Assembly (NCBI RefSeq): GCF_934424005.1
Contig: NZ_CAKRXI010000010.1
Span: 1-64,000, forward strand
Origin: an uncultured Blautia sp.
Lineage (GTDB): Bacteria; Bacillota; Clostridia; Lachnospirales; Lachnospiraceae
Direction: 5' to 3'
DNA: 64,000 nucleotides
Position 1 is the stretch's first letter, and the number at the start of each line of letters is the position of its first letter. The notes beneath the pieces are model-generated. The model had not been told where the DNA came from and ran no database searches. It saw only the letters and a program-made list of their open reading frames with translations. Shown piece by piece: positions 60,311-64,000 of the stretch. Both the position numbers and the translations under genes were made by a program.

Positions 60311-61792
60311 TTGAAATCTTTTATTAAAATCAATCCTTTAGATAATGTAGCAGTTGCTCTTCAGCCTCTGGCTAAAGGCACCGTGATCGAACTTGATGAC
60401 ACCACACTTACTCTGACAGAAGACATCATGCAGGGACACAAGTTCTCATTAAAAAATTTAAAACCAGGTGATTCCATTATCAAATATGGAAATCCGATCG
60501 GACGGGCAACCGCAGATATTCCTGTTGGTTCATGGATCCACACTCATAATTTAAAAACCGGACTCGGAGATCTTCTTACCTATACATATAGTAAGAATGT
60601 TTCAGAGCTTCCACATCGAGAGCCAAAGTTCTTCCAGGGATATCGCAGAAAAGACGGCCGTGTTGGTGTACGTAATGAAGTTTGGATCATTCCTACAGTA
60701 GGATGCGTTAACAATATCGCAACTGCTATTGAACGAGCCTCACAGAAATACATTACAGACCAGATTGATGGCGTCTGTGCTTTCCCGCATCCTTACGGAT
60801 GTTCCCAGATGGGTGATGATCAGAACAACACACGTCAGATTCTTGCTGATCTGGTTAACCATCCGAACGCAGGTGGTGTTCTGGTTCTCGGACTTGGCTG
60901 CGAAAACAGTAACATCGATGAATTAAAAAAATTCATTGGAGACTATGACTCTGAGCGTGTACGTTTTCTGGTAGCCCAGGAATGCGAAGATGAGATCAGT
61001 GATGGTATTGAAACCGTCAAAGAACTGATTTCCTATGCATCCTCATTTAAACGCGAACCAATCAGTGCATCTGAACTGGTGATCGGTATGAAATGCGGCG
61101 GCTCCGATGGTTTGTCCGGAATTACGGCAAACCCTACTGTTGGTGCATTCTCTGACAAGCTGATCTCCATGGGCGGATCTACGATTCTTACAGAAGTTCC
61201 TGAAATGTTCGGGGCTGAAGAATCACTTATGAACCGCTGCGAAACAGAAGATCTGTTCAACCAGACAGTTGCCCTTGTCAACGATTTCAAAAACTATTTT
61301 AAAAGTCACAATCAGACTATTTATGAAAATCCTTCTCCAGGAAACAAAAAAGGTGGTATCTCCAGCCTGGAAGACAAATCTCTCGGATGTACCCAGAAAT
61401 CCGGAAGTGCACCTGTTATGGGAGTTCTTTCTTACGGAGAACCTGTAAAAGAAAAAGGATTAAACCTGCTGAGTGCACCTGGCAATGATCTGGTTGCCTC
61501 TACTGCTCTTGCTGCATCCGGTGCACACATTGTACTTTTTACCACCGGACGAGGAACACCTTTTGCAAGTCCTGTACCTACAGTTAAAATCTCCACAAAC
61601 AACCAGCTTGCCAAAAAGAAACAAAACTGGATTGATTTCAACTGTGGAGTCATGGTAAATGATACTCCTCTTGATGAACTTTCAGAAAATCTCCTGGATT
61701 TTGTCCTTGAGATTGCTTCCGGAAAGAAATCAAAATCTGAAGAAGCCGGTTTCCATGATATGGCTATTTTCAAACAGGGAGTTACTTTATAA
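60311..61792 (+). CDS. uxaA: altronate dehydratase
   Basis: The product is 493 residues. The start is a UUG 11 bp after GGAGG; no ATG or GTG fits in frame. N-terminal SAF-type domain (about 1-95), then the UxaA core with GYRRKDGRVGVRNEVWIIPTVGCVNNIA, FPHPYGCSQMGDD, and GMKCGGSDGLSGITANP (cysteines probably metal ligands). Dehydrates D-altronate to 2-keto-3-deoxygluconate. First in uxaA-uxaB-eda-kdgK. Confidence 0.94.
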   Translation: MKSFIKINPLDNVAVALQPLAKGTVIELDDTTLTLTEDIMQGHKFSLKNLKPGDSIIKYGNPIGRATADIPVGSWIHTHNLKTGLGDLLTYTYSKNVSELPHREPKFFQGYRRKDGRVGVRNEVWIIPTVGCVNNIATAIERASQKYITDQIDGVCAFPHPYGCSQMGDDQNNTRQILADLVNHPNAGGVLVLGLGCENSNIDELKKFIGDYDSERVRFLVAQECEDEISDGIETVKELISYASSFKREPISASELVIGMKCGGSDGLSGITANPTVGAFSDKLISMGGSTILTEVPEMFGAEESLMNRCETEDLFNQTVALVNDFKNYFKSHNQTIYENPSPGNKKGGISSLEDKSLGCTQKSGSAPVMGVLSYGEPVKEKGLNLLSAPGNDLVASTALAASGAHIVLFTTGRGTPFASPVPTVKISTNNQLAKKKQNWIDFNCGVMVNDTPLDELSENLLDFVLEIASGKKSKSEEAGFHDMAIFKQGVTL

Positions 61793-61823
61793 ATCGAATT
61801 ATATATGAAAGGAAAATACAGAA

Positions 61824-63308
61824 ATGAAAAAATTATCTTATGCTACTTTAAAAGAACAGGGTTATGATGGATACCTTCTTGAATCAGCACCGGAACGTGT
61901 ACTTCAGTTTGGTGAAGGAAACTTCCTTCGTGCATTTGTAGATTATTTTATAGATGAATTAAACGAAAAAGCTGGATTCAACTCCAAAGTTGTTCTGTGT
62001 CAGCCAATTGCTCCCGGTCTTGCTGATATGATCAACGAACAGGAAGGGCTTTATACCTTATTTCTCCGTGGATTCCAGGATGGCAAAAAAGTAAATAAAA
62101 AACGTGTTATCTCCTGTGTAAGCCGTTGTCTTAATCCATATAAGGATTTTGAAGCAGTTCTTGCATGTGCAGATAACCCGGACCTCCGTTTTATCGCATG
62201 TAATACAACAGAAGCCGGAATCACTTACGATTCTTCCTGTCAGTTTACCGATGTTCCGGCTGACAGCTATCCTGGAAAACTTACTCAGTTTATGTATCGT
62301 CGTTTCCAGAAATTCGGTCAGGAAGCCGGCAAAGGATTTATCATTCTTTCCTGTGAGCTGATCGATGATAATGGAAAAGAACTTGAAAAATGTGTATTAA
62401 AATATGCAGAACAGTGGAACCTTGGTGAAGACTTTATCAACTGGATCAAAGCTGAAAATATCTTCTGCTCTACACTTGTAGACCGTATTGTAACAGGATA
62501 CCCAAGAAATGAAGCTGCTGCAATCTGTGAAGAACTTGGTTATGAAGACAACCTGATCGACACAGGTGAAATTTTCGGATTCTGGGTAATTGAAGGACCT
62601 CAGTCAATCAAAGATGAATTCCCGGTTGACAAAGCGAACCTTCCAATCCTGATCACTGATAACCATAAACCATACAAACAGAGAAAAGTTCGTATCTTAA
62701 ATGGTGCTCATACTTCCTTTGTTCTCGGTGCTTACCTTGCAGGACAGGATATTGTAAGAGACTGCATGAACGATGATGTGATCTGCGGATTTATGAACAA
62801 GACTATTTATGATGAGATCATTCCTACTCTGGACCTTCCAAAAGCAGAGCTTGAAGATTTTGCTGCAGCTGTTACAGAGCGTTTCAAAAACCCATTTATT
62901 GATCACGCACTTCTTTCCATTTCACTGAATTCCACATCCAAATGGAAAGCACGTGTTATGCCTTCACTCAAAAAATATGTTGAACGCAAAGGTTCACTTC
63001 CTGCATGCATCACAGCTTCTTTTGCCTTCTACATTGCATTCTATAACGGATATGCTCTGAGTGAAGACGGACTTACAGCCAAAAGAGAAGCAAATGAATA
63101 CACTGTAAAAGATGACAAGGCAGTTCTTGAATTCTACCTTGCACATAAAGATGATTCCACAGCTGATCTTGTTCATGCAGTATGCACCAATACTTCCTTC
63201 TGGGGTGAAGACCTGACACAGATTTCCGGATTTGAAGCAGCTGTATGCAATTACTTAACTCAGATCCGTGAAAATGGTGCGTATGAAGTAATGAAAACAC
63301 TGGCTTAA
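61824..63308 (+). CDS. uxaB: tagaturonate reductase (altronate oxidoreductase)
   Basis: The product is 494 residues, mannitol dehydrogenase-like: NAD-binding start RVLQFGEGNFLRAFVDYFIDEL, DRIVTGYPRNEA, catalytic region LNGAHTSFVLGAYL with the K-x5-N-G-H pattern (KVRILNGAH). Reduces tagaturonate to altronate with NADH. GAAAGG site. Located between uxaA and the aldolase gene, which makes altronate rather than mannonate the intermediate and favours galacturonate as the substrate. Confidence 0.93.
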   Translation: MKKLSYATLKEQGYDGYLLESAPERVLQFGEGNFLRAFVDYFIDELNEKAGFNSKVVLCQPIAPGLADMINEQEGLYTLFLRGFQDGKKVNKKRVISCVSRCLNPYKDFEAVLACADNPDLRFIACNTTEAGITYDSSCQFTDVPADSYPGKLTQFMYRRFQKFGQEAGKGFIILSCELIDDNGKELEKCVLKYAEQWNLGEDFINWIKAENIFCSTLVDRIVTGYPRNEAAAICEELGYEDNLIDTGEIFGFWVIEGPQSIKDEFPVDKANLPILITDNHKPYKQRKVRILNGAHTSFVLGAYLAGQDIVRDCMNDDVICGFMNKTIYDEIIPTLDLPKAELEDFAAAVTERFKNPFIDHALLSISLNSTSKWKARVMPSLKKYVERKGSLPACITASFAFYIAFYNGYALSEDGLTAKREANEYTVKDDKAVLEFYLAHKDDSTADLVHAVCTNTSFWGEDLTQISGFEAAVCNYLTQIRENGAYEVMKTLA

Positions 63309-63323
63309 AGGAGATTTTATATT

Positions 63324-63965
63324 ATGAATACAACATTAGAAAAACTTGGTAAATTTGGTGTTGTTCCTGTTGTTGTGTTAGATGATGTCAAAGATGCTGC
63401 ACCTCTTGCAAAAGCTCTCTGCGATGGTGGGCTTGCCTGCGCTGAAGTGACATTTCGTACAGATGCGGCCGAAGAATCCATCCGTATTATGACATCCCAG
63501 TATCCTGAGATGATCGTTGGTGCCGGCACTGTTCTTACAAAAGAGCAGGTTGACCGTGCAGTTGCCGCCGGAGCACGTTTTATCGTTACTCCGGGGCTTG
63601 ATCCTGAAATTGTCAGATACTGTATGGAAAAAGGTGTTCCTGTAACTCCTGGAGTTGTAACTCCAAGCGAACTCGCTCAGGCTTATGCTCTTGGACTTCG
63701 TCTTGTGAAGTTTTTCCCGGCAGAGCCTTCAGGCGGACTTCCGATGATCAAAGCTCTGGCCGCTCCATATAATATGATGCAATTTATGCCTACAGGCGGC
63801 ATCAGTGCTTCTACACTCTGCGATTATCTCCGCTATGAAAAAATCTTTGCATGCGGTGGAAGCTGGATGGTCAAAGGCAGCCTCATTAAATCCGGAGATT
63901 TTGATAAGATCACAGCCCTTACGAAAGAAGCTGTTGAACTTGTCCATACAGTCAGGGAGGTATAA
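63324..63965 (+). CDS. eda: 2-keto-3-deoxy-6-phosphogluconate aldolase
   Basis: The product is 213 residues, class I aldolase barrel with EVTFRTDAAEESIR, VGAGTVLTKEQV, the Schiff-base Lys in LRLVKFFPAEPSGG, and FMPTGGIS. Splits KDPG into pyruvate and glyceraldehyde-3-phosphate. Starts 15 bp after uxaB. Confidence 0.93.
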   Translation: MNTTLEKLGKFGVVPVVVLDDVKDAAPLAKALCDGGLACAEVTFRTDAAEESIRIMTSQYPEMIVGAGTVLTKEQVDRAVAAGARFIVTPGLDPEIVRYCMEKGVPVTPGVVTPSELAQAYALGLRLVKFFPAEPSGGLPMIKALAAPYNMMQFMPTGGISASTLCDYLRYEKIFACGGSWMVKGSLIKSGDFDKITALTKEAVELVHTVREV

Positions 63966-63967
63966 AA

Positions 63968-64000
63968 ATGGCTAAAGTTGTAACTTTAGGTGAGATCATG
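63968..64000 (+). CDS. kdgK: 2-keto-3-deoxygluconate kinase, 3' truncated by the window edge
   Basis: Only MAKVVTLGEIM is visible, after a GGGAGG site 2 bp beyond the aldolase stop. VVTLGEIM is the usual start of PfkB-family KDG kinases, and the pathway lacks exactly this enzyme between UxaA and the aldolase. Confidence 0.7.
   Translation, partial: MAKVVTLGEIM

Noticed and set aside
1..64000. CRISPR array, prophage or insertion sequence
   Set aside because: No regularly spaced repeats, cas genes, phage structural genes, integrase or transposase were seen. Only small dispersed palindromic elements are present.

Overview
The window reads as a chromosomal segment of a low-to-moderate-GC, Gram-positive anaerobe of the Clostridia, most likely a gut Lachnospiraceae (Blautia/Dorea/Ruminococcus-like). 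The grounds are strong AGGAGG ribosome-binding sites, lipoprotein-type binding proteins, many MATE pumps, large hybrid histidine kinases with solute-binding sensor domains, GEMM-I (c-di-GMP-I) riboswitches, citrate lyase, a raffinose-type alpha-galactosidase operon and a galacturonate operon. The genus is inference. Most genes are on the minus strand. No tRNA, rRNA, CRISPR array, prophage or intact insertion sequence was recognised.

1-18.6 kb is an accessory stretch. It holds four MATE pumps (the first cut by the window edge), a two-gene ABC system of the exporter fold, and an alpha/beta hydrolase lying behind a deleted methyltransferase gene. Two identical GTTAG-N6-CTAAC palindromes sit in front of the ABC pair and the dead methyltransferase. 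A decayed MNT nucleotidyltransferase sits beside an intact HEPN gene, followed by a HipB/HipA pair. A 953-residue hybrid kinase with two solute-binding domains is preceded by the first c-di-GMP riboswitch. A MarR-MATE unit carries two matching operators.

18.6-28.5 kb is the most striking part: a five-gene minus-strand operon led by the second c-di-GMP-I riboswitch with a terminator platform. Its order is solute-binding lipoprotein, hybrid kinase, solute-binding lipoprotein fused to a 5'-nucleotidase C-terminal-like domain, second hybrid kinase, and a REC/HD-GYP c-di-GMP phosphodiesterase. A c-di-GMP sensing RNA therefore appears to control an operon that ends in a c-di-GMP degrading enzyme. 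The two riboswitch leaders are about 300-bp duplicates of each other. A perfect 35-bp inverted repeat lies just beyond the operon's 3' end.

28.6-30.5 kb has an AAA ATPase with a DUF4143-like C-terminus and a beta-carbonic anhydrase. The carbonic anhydrase's last codons and 3' flank are homologous to a small gene at 16.4 kb.

30.6-41.2 kb is a citrate fermentation locus: citC-citX (+), a CitMHS transporter (-), a sensor kinase (-) and OmpR-type regulator (+), and citD-citE-citF-citG (-). Three copies of a TTCTTA-N8-TAAGAWT palindrome lie before citC, the transporter and citD, each about 50-65 bp upstream of a plausible transcription start, and define a small regulon.

41.2-48.2 kb has an MFS transporter and an oligopeptide ABC operon in which an intrinsic terminator separates the binding-protein gene from its ATPases and permeases. 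48.2-54.6 kb is a raffinose/melibiose-type unit (GH36 alpha-galactosidase, two permeases, binding protein, divergent AraC regulator). 54.6-64 kb is a galacturonate catabolic region: LacI regulator, uxaC, a TRAP transporter (dctPQM), and divergently uxaA-uxaB-KDPG aldolase-KDG kinase (cut by the window edge). Two TGTAAGCCCTTACA operators lie in the divergent promoter region.
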